The notes under the pieces are model-generated. The model had not been told where the DNA came from, did no database searches, and worked only from the letters and a program-made list of their open reading frames with translations. A DNA stretch of 64,000 bases from Streptomyces sp. L2 (lineage in GTDB: Bacteria; Actinomycetota; Actinomycetes; Streptomycetales; Streptomycetaceae). Location: the NCBI RefSeq assembly GCF_004124325.1, contig NZ_QBDT01000001.1:7714963-7778962 (forward strand), in the 5' to 3' direction. Positions 8,924 to 17,948 of the stretch are shown one piece after another (within the stretch, counting starts at the first letter, position 1; each line of letters opens with the position of its first letter). The position numbers and the translations under genes were made by a program.

Positions 8924-9106
8924 TCAGGTCGCGGGCGATCGGGGGGCGCGCGGGAAACCACAGCGGCCCGTCCACACATGCGATGACCTTGGGTTCATGC
9001 CGCGTCGCTTGTGGTTCATTGAGTAGTACGGCTCGTCCGCGACGATGCGGTCGGTGAGTATCGAGGCGTCGTCCACGAACAGGTAGTCGCCCTCGGCGAG
9101 GCCCAC
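8924..9106 (-). pseudogene. Relic of an IS5-type (DDE_4) transposase
   Basis: A short minus-strand frame retains DDASILTDRIVADEPYYS followed by MNHKRRGMN. This matches the catalytic-Asp block of the transposase at 63454 (LLDGTLLPIARIAADRPYY...KHKRHGMN). Everything around it is frameshifted, so only a fragment of a dead insertion sequence remains. Confidence 0.6.
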
Positions 9107-10187
9107 CCGGCCTCGTCGGAGCCGGGGCTCAGGCGGCCGGCAACCTCATTGGCCCGCCAAGCGGCACCAGTCTGTCGTCTCCGACACCCCGAACGGCAAC
9201 TCGTCCGGGACGCCGGGCTGACTGGCGTTGAAGTGCTCATTGACCGCATCCGCGCCACCTCCTCCGACAGCGCGACTGCGACGCGATGGGGCGACGGTAC
9301 GACAGCGTTCCGTAAGGGCCGGGCGGGGCAACCCGCCCGGCCTGCTGCTGAGTGCGAACTCCCCTTGACCACGGCGGCGGCCGGGTCGGTGTCACTCGCC
9401 GAACATGGGCACCTTCGCCGCGTGGACGTCCGTGCCCGAGGCGGGTGGACGCGCAGGTGCCGCCACCGTTCCGGCGCTGTCCCGGGCACCATCGACAGCG
9501 ACCTCCATCACGACGTCGGACTGTCACAGACGCAGATCGAGCGTCTGCTGTGTTCCCCACCCCTTACTGATTGCCCGCCAGTACAAGCGACTCCCCAACG
9601 CTGCTCTGAACGACAAAAGGTTGACGGTCTCGCTAGCCGCAGAATCCATCCAGACCACGGAAATCGATAACGTCCGCTTGTGACGCCAACCTGTCCTCGA
9701 TCAACACGGACCGGTCGGGTTGTCCTATGCAAATTTTCGCGCCCACTGCCGGATCGCCGCGAAGGACCGGGTCCGCACATGACCGCGGAGAAGGCCCCAA
9801 CAGCACGCTCAGGAACGGCTGACGGCTTCCACGCCGGTCACGTGGATCGGGCAAGGTCGCCAGCCGGGACGGCGGGTCGCCGATCACGCAGTGCTGACGC
9901 GAGGGCGACTGGCCAGACACACAGTGGCAGTCTCACGGCACATCGAAACCCTGGGCGATAAAGGCGACTTGGCAGGTCACCGGCATCAACCGGAGCTTCG
10001 TTGTACGCGCGAGCCTGCCGCCCGACGTCACGATGCAGTGACCAGCCGGACCCTTGATCGACAAGACTCCAAGCCGCACTGTCACCCCACTGCCCAGCCG
10101 CGCTCTGAAAATGCACTCAAAGCGACCGTCTGATTACATATGGGCACCCGAGGCCTATCAGGCCTTCGATGAGAGTAGGTGTGGTGG
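9107..10187. other. Eroded intergenic DNA
   Basis: Possibly the remaining, unrecognisable part of the transposase relic next to it. The open frames present are Arg/Pro-rich and overlap one another on both strands without a ribosome site or a conserved motif. No gene is called. Confidence 0.5.
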
Positions 10188-10727
10188 ATGCGTAGAGTGA
10201 CGATGTGCATTGCGGCGGCGGTCTTGGCGTTAGCCGGTCCTGCCGCTGGGAGTGCGCAGGCCGTGATTCCTCAAGGCCCTGCCGTCAAGGCCACATATGT
10301 TCCGCTCGACAACCATGTGATCCCGCGCCCGACAAAGGCCGGCGCTGGGTGGGGGGCCGATGCCGACAGGTGGAACTACAGGTCCTACGACGGCATGACT
10401 ACGTGGGTCTCGCCCAACAACCGGGCGAGACTGGTGATGCAGCACGACGGCAACTTCGTCGTCTACGTTGACGGCGTCGCTAAATGGGCGACGTACACTT
10501 CCGTGAACCCCAATGATCGCAATGATTGGCAGATTGCCGTCTGGCAGGAAGACGGCAATCTCGTGGTCTACAAAGTGAACCTTGCGACGGACGCCCGCCG
10601 TGCGGTGTGGCAGTCCGGCACATCGGGGAGGGGCATGTTGCTTGCCATCCAGGACGATTGCAATGTCGTCATCTACAGCGGCAGCGGGCAGCCTCTCTGG
10701 CAAACCGGCACCAATGTGTGCTCCTGA
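10188..10727 (+). CDS. Secreted bulb-type lectin-domain protein
   Basis: 179-aa exported protein. The ATG at 10188 starts MRRVTMCIAAAVLALAG with an AQA cleavage region near residue 24; a GTG three codons earlier is also possible. The mature part has the repeating beta-prism II (B-lectin) pattern: LVMQHDGNFVVYVDG, VWQEDGNLVVYKVN and LLAIQDDCNVVIYSGSG, each followed by a W-x-T/S turn. In this fold the Q-x-D-x-N-x-V-x-Y signature binds mannose; the third copy has Asp/Cys substitutions and may not bind. Likely a cell-surface or secreted carbohydrate-binding protein. It stands alone with no operon partners. Confidence 0.8.
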   Translation: MRRVTMCIAAAVLALAGPAAGSAQAVIPQGPAVKATYVPLDNHVIPRPTKAGAGWGADADRWNYRSYDGMTTWVSPNNRARLVMQHDGNFVVYVDGVAKWATYTSVNPNDRNDWQIAVWQEDGNLVVYKVNLATDARRAVWQSGTSGRGMLLAIQDDCNVVIYSGSGQPLWQTGTNVCS

Positions 10728-11602
10728 CGTGTCCAGTGGAGCCCAGGCGCCCGGTCTGCAGCTGTAGCGTCCAGGGCGCCGGTCGGTATGGCTCGCAGTT
10801 CCTTGCCGCCCACGGGTTGGCTCATGACTAGAGTCCCGCCGCCGGCCGGCATCCTCACGGTATGGCTCGACAGCGGCATGAGTGGGCGACGGCTTTGTCA
10901 ATTGTCAGGGGGTAGGTGAGTCGAGGCAGACCAGTGGTGCTGGCTGGGCTGTGCTTGGCTCGGGCGGTCTCTGTCGTATAGGCGGTGCCGGTGGTCGTGC
11001 GCCAGAGGGCGTGGTGTTCGGTCATCTCGACGCGGTGGTCGCTGCCATGACCGCGGCGCAGCGAAGCATCTGGACCGGCACCGAATTGCGCCCCCTCCTT
11101 GTTGAGCTGTGCCGGTGATGAACCTTCCACAGCATCGGTGTCTGCCCTGCCTACCAAGCAGCCCTCTCAGGTGCAACCGTCTGCCTTGGCCGCGCTGTGC
11201 ACCGCCCTCGACTGCATCCCGGCGATCTGCTGACCCGGCACGAACACATCGCGCCCTCAACCCCTCCGCCCACGATCCGGCGGCCCGATAGGCAAACCGC
11301 CCGCCGCCGAAGACTGGGGCATCGGCTACGGCGGAAAAAGGGCCGGACCCACATACGGTCACCATTGGAGCGGGCGACTCACCTCAGAATGGGATGCCGC
11401 AAAAGGGGTTCGAACCCTCGCACGCCTGGCTCGACGGGCGGGGCGGTCGAAGGTTCGTGATAATCGCCTTCGTAATCCCACCTGGGCGCGCTGTCCAGGC
11501 AAAGAGCGCCGCACGGTCTGTATTCCGTCGATCGCACGTGTGACCGGTAGACGCAGCGCAAGCAGCGGTTCGCCGGTCCGGCAACAAATTGAGGAGAATC
11601 CT
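10728..11602. other. Intergenic stretch, no recognised gene
   Basis: Contains GC-rich sequence with overlapping short frames and a TTCGAA palindrome at 11405-11418 that resembles a tRNA T-arm but has no tRNA around it. No supportable gene. Confidence 0.5.
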
Positions 11603-13576
11603 TTGTTTGGATCTGCACAGGTGCCTTGGGTCCAAGGCGCTCGTGAACCTGGCACGGCCGTGGTGGACGGCAAGGGACGCAATCGGCTCAGGGCGGTGCT
11701 CGCCACCGCCACGGCTGTCGCCTCGTTCGTCGCGCCGGTGGCGCTGGCGGCCGATGCAGCGGCGGCCGCGCGGCAGACATGCACCACCCCGAGTGTGCTG
11801 TCGGGAAGCCATTTCGAGATCGACACCAGTGCGAACCTGGTCGTCAACGGTGGCGCCGACTGCATCGACTGGCTCACAGGAGGCGCGGGTGCCGGCTTAC
11901 GCTCCCGAGTCGTGAAGAAGTTGGACCGGCCGAGTGGGGCGAGTGATGACTCGTTCGGCCAGGGCACTTCCGAGAACGACGCGAACCCCGCCGTCACTTT
12001 GGGCTCCATCCCGCCGAACAAGAGCGACCTCACCACGTTCGGCCTCTTCACAGAGACGGACACGACGCCGAAGTTCCTCGAACTGTTCTGGCGTCGGCAA
12101 AACGCTCCGTCCGGTACGACCACCATGGACTTCGAGTTGAACCAGAAATTCTGCGATCCCAAGGCAACGCCGACGAACTGCGCGGACAACGGGCCCACCG
12201 AAACCGTGACGCCGGTCCGCACCGCAGGCGACAAGCTGATCACCTACGACCTCGCCCAGGGCGGCACTGTTCCCACCATCTCACTCCGTACCTGGACAGG
12301 CTCCTCATGGGGCCCGGCCTCGGACATCAGCGGGGGCGCGAACCCCACCGCGGTGGGCTCGATCAACACCTCCGCTGTCCCGGACGACCAGGCCGACGAC
12401 CTCGGCTTCCCACCGCCGTCGGCCGGGTCGCCCGTATCACTGGACCCCTTCACGTTCGGCGAGGCGGCGATCTCGTACGGTGCGATCTTCCCCGGGGGTG
12501 GCAGCTGCACGTCGTTCGGCTCGGCCTATGTGAAGAGTCGTTCCTCGACTTCGTTCACTTCCGAGGTGAAGGACTTCATCGCCCCCACGCGGGTGCAGAT
12601 CACCAACTGCAGCTCACTGACGACCAGCGCGACTTCGAGCGGGACGGTCAGAACGCCGATCCACGACTCCGCGACACTCGCGGGGGCGTCCGCCGACGCA
12701 GGTGGCTCGATCACCTTCCGTCTCTTCAACCAGGCGGGCTGCCCGTCCAGCAGCCAGGTGTTCACCAGCCAGGTCCCGGTGAGCGGCAACGGCACCTACG
12801 ACTCGGCGAACTTCACGCCGACCAGCGTCGGCACCTACTACTGGACGGCTTCCTACAGCGGTGACGCGAACAACTCCCCATCCGCGGCCGCCTGCGGTGA
12901 CGCCGGGGAATCGACTGTCGTCAAGAAGGCACGACCGTCGATGACCACGCAACTCTCCGACTCCTCGATCACCGTCGGCGGTTCCGCGCACGATGCGACA
13001 ATCCTGAACGGCGCGACTGCCGACGCGGGCGGCACGGTCACCTACAGCGTGTACAGCGACAACGCCTGCACCCAGAACCGGCGGGATGCCGGCACCAAGA
13101 CGGTCACCAACAGCTCGGTCCCCGACTCTGACACCCTGCGGTTCCTCTCGACCGGTACCTTCTACTGGCAAGCGGCCTACAGCGGTGACGACAACAACGA
13201 GGCCGCAAAGAGCGACTGCACGAGCGAGGCACTGACCGTCAGCAAGGCGCGCGCCGATCTCACCACCGCGCAGCAGCTCTTTCCGCAGGACTCCGCGACA
13301 GTCACCGCCACGGCCGGCGGGCAGCCCACGGGCACCGTCACGTTCCAGCTGTACGGTCCCGGCGACACCACCTGTACCGCCGCCCCGGTCTACAGCAGTA
13401 TCCCGGTGACCCTCAGCAACGGCCGGGCCAGCACGTCGAACGGCACCTACAGCGTGGACGCAGCCCACTCCGGCGACTACCGGTGGAAGGTGTCGTACAG
13501 CGGCGACAGCACGCATGACGAAGCCGTCAGTGAATGCGGCACGGAACACGCCACCATCACGGTGACGAACGCGTAG
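11603..13576 (+). CDS. Large secreted protein with three Ig-like repeats
   Basis: About 657 aa. The TTG at 11603 is chosen because GAGGAG lies six bases before it; an in-frame GTG at 11540 has no ribosome site. After a short polar N-terminus, residues about 28-55 form an Ala/Val-rich export signal ending ADAAAAA. A unique region (about 60-340) contains a Ser/Thr/Asp-rich segment with paired Cys. Three C-terminal repeats of about 90 residues follow, each with a D-S/A-A-T start, G-T-V/I-T-F/Y strand, G-T/D-Y-x-W-x-x-x-Y-S-G-D motif and a terminal Cys, typical of bacterial Ig-like folds. There is no LPxTG motif or C-terminal membrane anchor, so it is probably released or loosely wall-bound. Function unknown. 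Confidence 0.8.
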   Translation: MFGSAQVPWVQGAREPGTAVVDGKGRNRLRAVLATATAVASFVAPVALAADAAAAARQTCTTPSVLSGSHFEIDTSANLVVNGGADCIDWLTGGAGAGLRSRVVKKLDRPSGASDDSFGQGTSENDANPAVTLGSIPPNKSDLTTFGLFTETDTTPKFLELFWRRQNAPSGTTTMDFELNQKFCDPKATPTNCADNGPTETVTPVRTAGDKLITYDLAQGGTVPTISLRTWTGSSWGPASDISGGANPTAVGSINTSAVPDDQADDLGFPPPSAGSPVSLDPFTFGEAAISYGAIFPGGGSCTSFGSAYVKSRSSTSFTSEVKDFIAPTRVQITNCSSLTTSATSSGTVRTPIHDSATLAGASADAGGSITFRLFNQAGCPSSSQVFTSQVPVSGNGTYDSANFTPTSVGTYYWTASYSGDANNSPSAAACGDAGESTVVKKARPSMTTQLSDSSITVGGSAHDATILNGATADAGGTVTYSVYSDNACTQNRRDAGTKTVTNSSVPDSDTLRFLSTGTFYWQAAYSGDDNNEAAKSDCTSEALTVSKARADLTTAQQLFPQDSATVTATAGGQPTGTVTFQLYGPGDTTCTAAPVYSSIPVTLSNGRASTSNGTYSVDAAHSGDYRWKVSYSGDSTHDEAVSECGTEHATITVTNA

Positions 13577-13601
13577 GACAGCTACACGGGCTGCGTGTAA
13601 A

Positions 13602-13636
13602 GGGCCCCGACCACCCGGCAGGAGGAGTCGGGGCCC
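13602..13636 (+). terminator. Strong terminator-type hairpin
   Basis: Perfect 10-bp stem GGGCCCCGAC / GTCGGGGCCC with a 15-nt loop, beginning 25 nt after the stop of the Ig-repeat gene. There is no U-tract, as is common for Streptomyces terminators. Confidence 0.8.
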
Positions 13637-13959
13637 TCAGAGCCCACATGATCACAGCGAGAGCACGACGGAACCGACCGGGCAGAAGAGGCAAGAACAT
13701 CGTTCGCCCTGGTACACCACGTAATCGTTCGATTCGTGCGGCGCGGAGCCGTGACACCGCGCCGTTGGTAGACGGCTCTTCGCGGCCAAAGGTTCAGTAC
13801 GGGTATGCGCGCACCTCCTGAGCTGACGCCGAGGTAGGTCATGAACGGCTGTGGCGAACTTTGGTACGGGCAAGAAGCCCTTGGGCTGAGCCGGTCGTCG
13901 AGCGGGCCGTCATGACCGACGGGCCTGGAGCGTCAGGACCCCTACCCCGGCAGCTCCTC

Positions 13960-14510
13960 CCCGTGGCGGGGTCGCCATACGGTGTCCGGGCGGGGAGGCC
14001 ACACCCCGCCTGAGCAACGTCACCAAGGGGCAGCGCGGCCGCGTGAACTGCTCCGGGCGGGCCCGGATCGACCCCGAGGCCGCAGCCGCAGTGATGCGGG
14101 CGGATCAACTTCGGTACCGGGCCCCTGCTGGTGGTGCGCACCGCATGCCCCGGCCGACCCGGACGTCGTCGCGGCCGACATGCGGGGCGCGGGCCTGGAG
14201 CCCCTGGGCCCGTACCCGGGAGCGGGCACACCCTGGCCCTACCGCTGCCGGACGTGCGGAGAACCCGGGACCCCACACTGGGCTCCATCCGACAGGGGCA
14301 GGGAGCGCCACCGCGGTGATGCGGGCGGCGGGCCTGAAGCCGCTGGAGCTGTACCCGGCACCGCGTTCCCGTGGAAGAGTCGCTGCGCCAAGTGTGGAGT
14401 CATCGTCTCCCCGCGCCTGGCAGGGAAGTCGGGCTGCGGCAGAGCTGCGGGCGCACCGGATCATGTTTCGGCAACGCCGCCGCGGAGAGCGGGAAAACTT
14501 CAGTTCTTCC
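13960..14510 (+). pseudogene. Decayed zinc-ribbon tandem-repeat protein
   Basis: Across several plus-strand frames two or three copies of the same unit can be read: MRGAGLEPLGPYPGAGTPWPYRC-x-x-C and MRAAGLKPLELYPGTAFPWKSRC-x-x-C, plus a first damaged copy after DPEAAAAVMRA. Each ends with a Cys-x-x-Cys knuckle, pointing to repeated treble-clef or zinc-ribbon modules. Stops and frameshifts between copies show the gene is dead. The family is one I associate with actinomycete accessory DNA; function unknown. Confidence 0.55.
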
Positions 14511-14556
14511 CAGGCCAAAGATGTCGCGCACCCTCGGGCGTCAGCAGTCTTGAAGG

Positions 14557-15717
14557 TCAGTGAACCCCTCTGCCCCGCCGCTCCACCGGTACGTATGCCT
14601 GGCTCTTGGGTCCGATGTAATGCGCGCTCGGGCGGATGATCTTGCCGTTCTCGCGCTGTTCGATCACGTGAGCGCCCCAGCCGGTGGTGCGCGCGATCGC
14701 GAACAGGGGTGTGAACATGGGTGCTGGAATTCCCATCATGTGGTAAACGGACGCCGAGTACCAATCAAGATTGGGAAAGAGCTTCTTCTCTGTCCACATC
14801 AGCTTCTCGATGCGCTCGGATACTTCGAACATTATTGGGTTGCTGCCGCTTTCGCACAGTTCGCGACTGAGGTCTTTGATGATCGGGTTGCGGGGATCGC
14901 CTGCCGTGTAGACGGGGTGGCCGAAGCCGGTCACGATCTCCTTGTGCTCCAGTCGTGCGCGGATGCCGGTTTCGGCCATGTCGGCACTGCTGTAACTGGC
15001 GATGATCTCCATCGCCGCTTCGTTGGCGCCGCCGTGCTTGGGGCCGCGCAATGCGCCGATTGCCCCGGTGACGCATGAATGCAGGTCCGAACCGGTGCTG
15101 GCGATAACCCGCGCTGTGAAGGTCGAGGCGTTGAATTCGTGTTCGGCGTAGAGGATCAGTGACCGGTCCAGTGACCGGGCGTGCCGTGCGCACGGCGGCG
15201 TGCCGTGCAGCAGGTGCAGGAAGTGCGCGGCCACGGAATCGGCATCGGTCTCCACATCGATGCGCTGACCACTGCGAGTGAAGTGCCACCAATACAGCAG
15301 CATGCAGCCGAAACTGGCTATCAGCCGGTCGACCACGTCACGCGCTTCGGGGGCGGGATGGTCTTCGCGTTCCGGCAGGACCGTACCGAGCACCGAACAG
15401 CCGGTGCGGAGCACATCCATCGGGTGGGTGCCGGCCGGCAGCAGTTCGAGAGTCTCCCGCACGGTGCCTGGCAGGCCACGCAGGCGCTGCAGCTTGGCCT
15501 TATACGCTGTGAGCTGTGAGGCAGTCGGCAGGCTGCCGTGCACCAGCAGGTGCGCGACCTCCTCAAAGGTCGAGTTCGTGGCCAGATCTTCGATCCTGTA
15601 GCCGCGATAGCGCAAGTCGTTGCCGCGGCCGACCGTGCACAGTGCGGTGATGCCGGCGGCGGTGCCGCTCAACGCGACGGACTTCTTGGGCGTGGGAGGC
15701 TCCTGGATTTCGCTCAT
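14557..15717 (-). CDS. Citrate/2-methylcitrate synthase-family enzyme
   Basis: 386-aa enzyme condensing an acyl-CoA (acetyl- or propionyl-CoA) with oxaloacetate. The start is placed at ATG 15717 (MSEIQEP) after AAAAGG; a longer frame upstream has no site. Family marks: HEFNAST, the [15 protein letters not shown] block with the active-site His, [18 protein letters not shown] with the second active-site His, and a final catalytic Asp region near [14 protein letters not shown]. The GFGH-P-VY variant resembles the methylcitrate-synthase side of the family. It lies 199 nt after the SbnG-like gene, so it may be the last gene of the siderophore operon or have its own promoter. A dedicated citrate supply for the siderophore is the likely role (inference). 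Confidence 0.85.
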   Translation of the reverse strand: MSEIQEPPTPKKSVALSGTAAGITALCTVGRGNDLRYRGYRIEDLATNSTFEEVAHLLVHGSLPTASQLTAYKAKLQRLRGLPGTVRETLELLPAGTHPMDVLRTGCSVLGTVLPEREDHPAPEARDVVDRLIASFGCMLLYWWHFTRSGQRIDVETDADSVAAHFLHLLHGTPPCARHARSLDRSLILYAEHEFNASTFTARVIASTGSDLHSCVTGAIGALRGPKHGGANEAAMEIIASYSSADMAETGIRARLEHKEIVTGFGHPVYTAGDPRNPIIKDLSRELCESGSNPIMFEVSERIEKLMWTEKKLFPNLDWYSASVYHMMGIPAPMFTPLFAIARTTGWGAHVIEQRENGKIIRPSAHYIGPKSQAYVPVERRGRGVH

Positions 15718-15916
15718 TCTTCGACCTTTTGAGAATCCTCTGCAGGATGCGGGAGGGGAGTCAGGGGGCACCGGGGTCTTCCGACTGCGACAGGAGTGTG
15801 CGGAGAGGGGGCCGGGGTGCCGGAGAAAGCCGGGGTGGGAGATCCCCATGTAGGGGAGCACGCCACCCGGTCCGCGGTGTCTGTGCTCCACCCTGGAGGA
15901 GCACCCCGGAGGATCC

Positions 15917-16708
15917 TCACTGCGGCTGACGGGGTGGAAGGCACGTTCGGCGCAGGTCGTTCAGGTGGCTGCGCAGGGCGCGGGCCGCGAGATCGCAGTC
16001 TTGGCCGAGTACGAAGGCGCGTACGCCCGCGGCGCGCCATTCCGCCTGCGTTTCCGGGGTACGGCTCATAGCAGCGAACGGGACGCCGCTTTCGGCGCAG
16101 GCGGCCTGCACCTGGCGTACGGCGTGCTGGACTCGTGAGTCACGTGTCTGCCAGGGCACGCCGTAGGACTGGGAGAGGTCGCCGGGGCCGGGCAGTACGA
16201 GGTCCACGCCACCGCCTCCCAGGATTTCCTGGATCGACTCCACCCCTTCGATGTCCTCGATCAAGGGGATGATCATGGTCTCGGCATTGGCCTGCTTGAT
16301 GTACTCGGCCGGCTCGATGCGGCCGAAGCCCAGGTTGCGGCCGCCGTTGAGGGAGCGTAGGCCGTCCGGGGCATAGCGGGCGGCACGGATCGCCTCGTCC
16401 ACGTCGCGCCGCCGCCGTACGTGCGGGATCACGACACCCATCGTTCCGGCGTCGAGTGCGCGCAGCACCGATCCGGGATCGGCCTCGGGCACCCGGACGA
16501 ACGGTGTGAGACCGACGGCCTCGGCGGCGCGGATGAGGTTTTCCAACTGCTGTGGGTCGACGAGGGTGTGTTCGCTGTCGAGGATCACGAAGTCGTAGCC
16601 GGCGCAGCCGATCATCTCGACCAGCAACGGTGCGGGGATCGTACAGAACAGCCCGTAGACCTCCTCTCCTGTCGCTAGCTTCCGCTTCACGGTGTTGGGG
16701 CGCAGCAT
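15917..16708 (-). CDS. HpcH/HpaI-aldolase-fold citrate synthase (SbnG-like)
   Basis: 263-aa TIM-barrel enzyme of the HpcH/HpaI aldolase family. Within NIS siderophore operons this family is represented by SbnG, which makes citrate from oxaloacetate and acetyl-CoA for staphyloferrin B. Visible marks: [14 protein letters not shown] (catalytic His), PFVRVPE (substrate Arg), [10 protein letters not shown] (metal Glu) and [14 protein letters not shown] (metal Asp). It begins one base after the stop of the decarboxylase gene, a coupled arrangement. An ordinary 2-keto-3-deoxy-sugar acid aldolase role cannot be excluded from sequence alone, but the context favours citrate supply. Confidence 0.82.
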   Translation of the reverse strand: MLRPNTVKRKLATGEEVYGLFCTIPAPLLVEMIGCAGYDFVILDSEHTLVDPQQLENLIRAAEAVGLTPFVRVPEADPGSVLRALDAGTMGVVIPHVRRRRDVDEAIRAARYAPDGLRSLNGGRNLGFGRIEPAEYIKQANAETMIIPLIEDIEGVESIQEILGGGGVDLVLPGPGDLSQSYGVPWQTRDSRVQHAVRQVQAACAESGVPFAAMSRTPETQAEWRAAGVRAFVLGQDCDLAARALRSHLNDLRRTCLPPRQPQ

Positions 16709-16709
16709 G

Positions 16710-17948
16710 TCAGCTCACGTTCCGTTCGGCTTCGGGCGCGGGCCCGGTGTTCATGAAGTGGAATCCCGGCTGGGGATGCATGAGGAAGTCGTGATGGGAG
16801 ATGTTCCACGCGTAGGCGCCTGCGAGCGAGAACGCCACCCGGTCGCCGGCGCGCAGACCGGCCGCGGGGATATCGCGGGCCAGGACGTCTTTGGGGGTGC
16901 ACAGCTGGCCGGTGAGCGTGATCCGGTCGTGGCGAGCCCGGGGGCGCGGCCACGGGTGCGGCCAGTGCTGTACGGGCAGGACAGAACACGGCTGGTCGTG
17001 TCCTTTGGTGGCAGGGGTGCGCAGGTGGTGGGTGCCGCCGTGGACGACGGCGAATTCCTCACCGTGGCTGTGCTTGATGTCCAGCACCTCGGTCGTGTAC
17101 CAGCCGCAGTACGCGGTCAGGGCGCGGCCTGGCTCGATCCGCAGCGTCAGGCCGGGGTGGCGGTCGGCGAGGCGGGCCAAGCCTGCGCCGTACGCGACCC
17201 AGTCGAAGCGGCGGGTGGGGCGCGTGTAGTCGACGTTCATGCCGCCGCCGATGTTCACCTCTGCCAGGCGGATTCCGTGGCGTCCAGCTAGCTCCTCGGC
17301 CCAGGTGACGACGGACGCGGCCACCGCCAGCTGTTCGGGAGCCTCCAGTCCGCTGGCCAGGTGGGCGTGGATCCCGCGCGGCTCGAGTTGCGGGTACGTG
17401 TCGTCCGTGAGCAGGCGAATGACCGTGTCGGCCTGGCACGGGTCGAGGCCGAATGGGGTGGGGCGGCCACCCATCGTCAAGGAACTACCTGCCAGAGAGC
17501 CGTCGGGCACGGCGAGGTTGAAGCGCGGTAGAACTGCGACGGGGGTGTCCGGTGTGATACGACCGGCCAGATCACCCAGCATGTGCAACTCGTGGACGCT
17601 TTCCACGTGGAACCGCTCCACGCCCTGCTTCAGGGCGGCCGTGATCTCGGCGGATGTCTTGCCAGGGCCGCCGAAGGCCAGGGGGTGGCCCGGCATGGCC
17701 TTGGCGACGTGGGTGAGCTCGCCGCCGGAGGAGACCTCGTAACCGTCGACGTATGAGCCGAGCGCGGCCAGAATCGCCGGCTCCGGATTGGCCTTGGCGG
17801 CGTAGTACAACTCCACTCGCTCGGGGAGGGCGGCCCGCACGGATGCGGCGTGCTCGCCCAGTGCCGTCAGGTCGTAGATGTACGAGGGCAGTTCCGTGGA
17901 AGGCAGGGACAGAATCCGGTCGCGTACCGCTGGCGTGAGGGCGGTCAT
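16710..17948 (-). CDS. PLP-dependent decarboxylase, siderophore type (PvsE/SbnH-like)
   Basis: 412-aa fold-type III decarboxylase of the ornithine/diaminopimelate decarboxylase group. YYAAKANPEP near 50 carries the PLP lysine; NIGGGMNVDY holds the phosphate; EPGRALTAY and the C-terminal LAGAYAWNISHHDFLMH pattern complete the dimeric active site. In vibrioferrin and staphyloferrin B loci this enzyme decarboxylates an amino-acid unit (for example a serine-derived one to ethanolamine). It overlaps the upstream NIS synthetase gene by four bases (ATGA) and is followed after one base by the SbnG-like gene. Substrate is inferred from the operon. Confidence 0.88.
   Translation of the reverse strand: MTALTPAVRDRILSLPSTELPSYIYDLTALGEHAASVRAALPERVELYYAAKANPEPAILAALGSYVDGYEVSSGGELTHVAKAMPGHPLAFGGPGKTSAEITAALKQGVERFHVESVHELHMLGDLAGRITPDTPVAVLPRFNLAVPDGSLAGSSLTMGGRPTPFGLDPCQADTVIRLLTDDTYPQLEPRGIHAHLASGLEAPEQLAVAASVVTWAEELAGRHGIRLAEVNIGGGMNVDYTRPTRRFDWVAYGAGLARLADRHPGLTLRIEPGRALTAYCGWYTTEVLDIKHSHGEEFAVVHGGTHHLRTPATKGHDQPCSVLPVQHWPHPWPRPRARHDRITLTGQLCTPKDVLARDIPAAGLRAGDRVAFSLAGAYAWNISHHDFLMHPQPGFHFMNTGPAPEAERNVS

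Noticed and set aside
9149..9670. Open frame of 173 codons on the plus strand
   Set aside because: No ribosome site, Arg/Pro-rich composition, and overlapped by equal-length frames on the other strand.
11397..11420. GGTTCGAACC palindrome that looks like a tRNA T-arm
   Set aside because: No acceptor, D-arm or anticodon stem can be built on either strand; probably chance or a very old integration scar.
13740..13810. GTTGGTAGACGGCTC...GGTTCAGTACGGG resembling tRNA-Leu pieces
   Set aside because: The pieces are in the wrong spacing and no cloverleaf forms.
15718..15916. Possible riboswitch in the 199-nt gap before the citrate synthase gene
   Set aside because: Only a 7-bp hairpin (GTGCTCC/GGAGCAC) is visible; nothing diagnostic of a known class.
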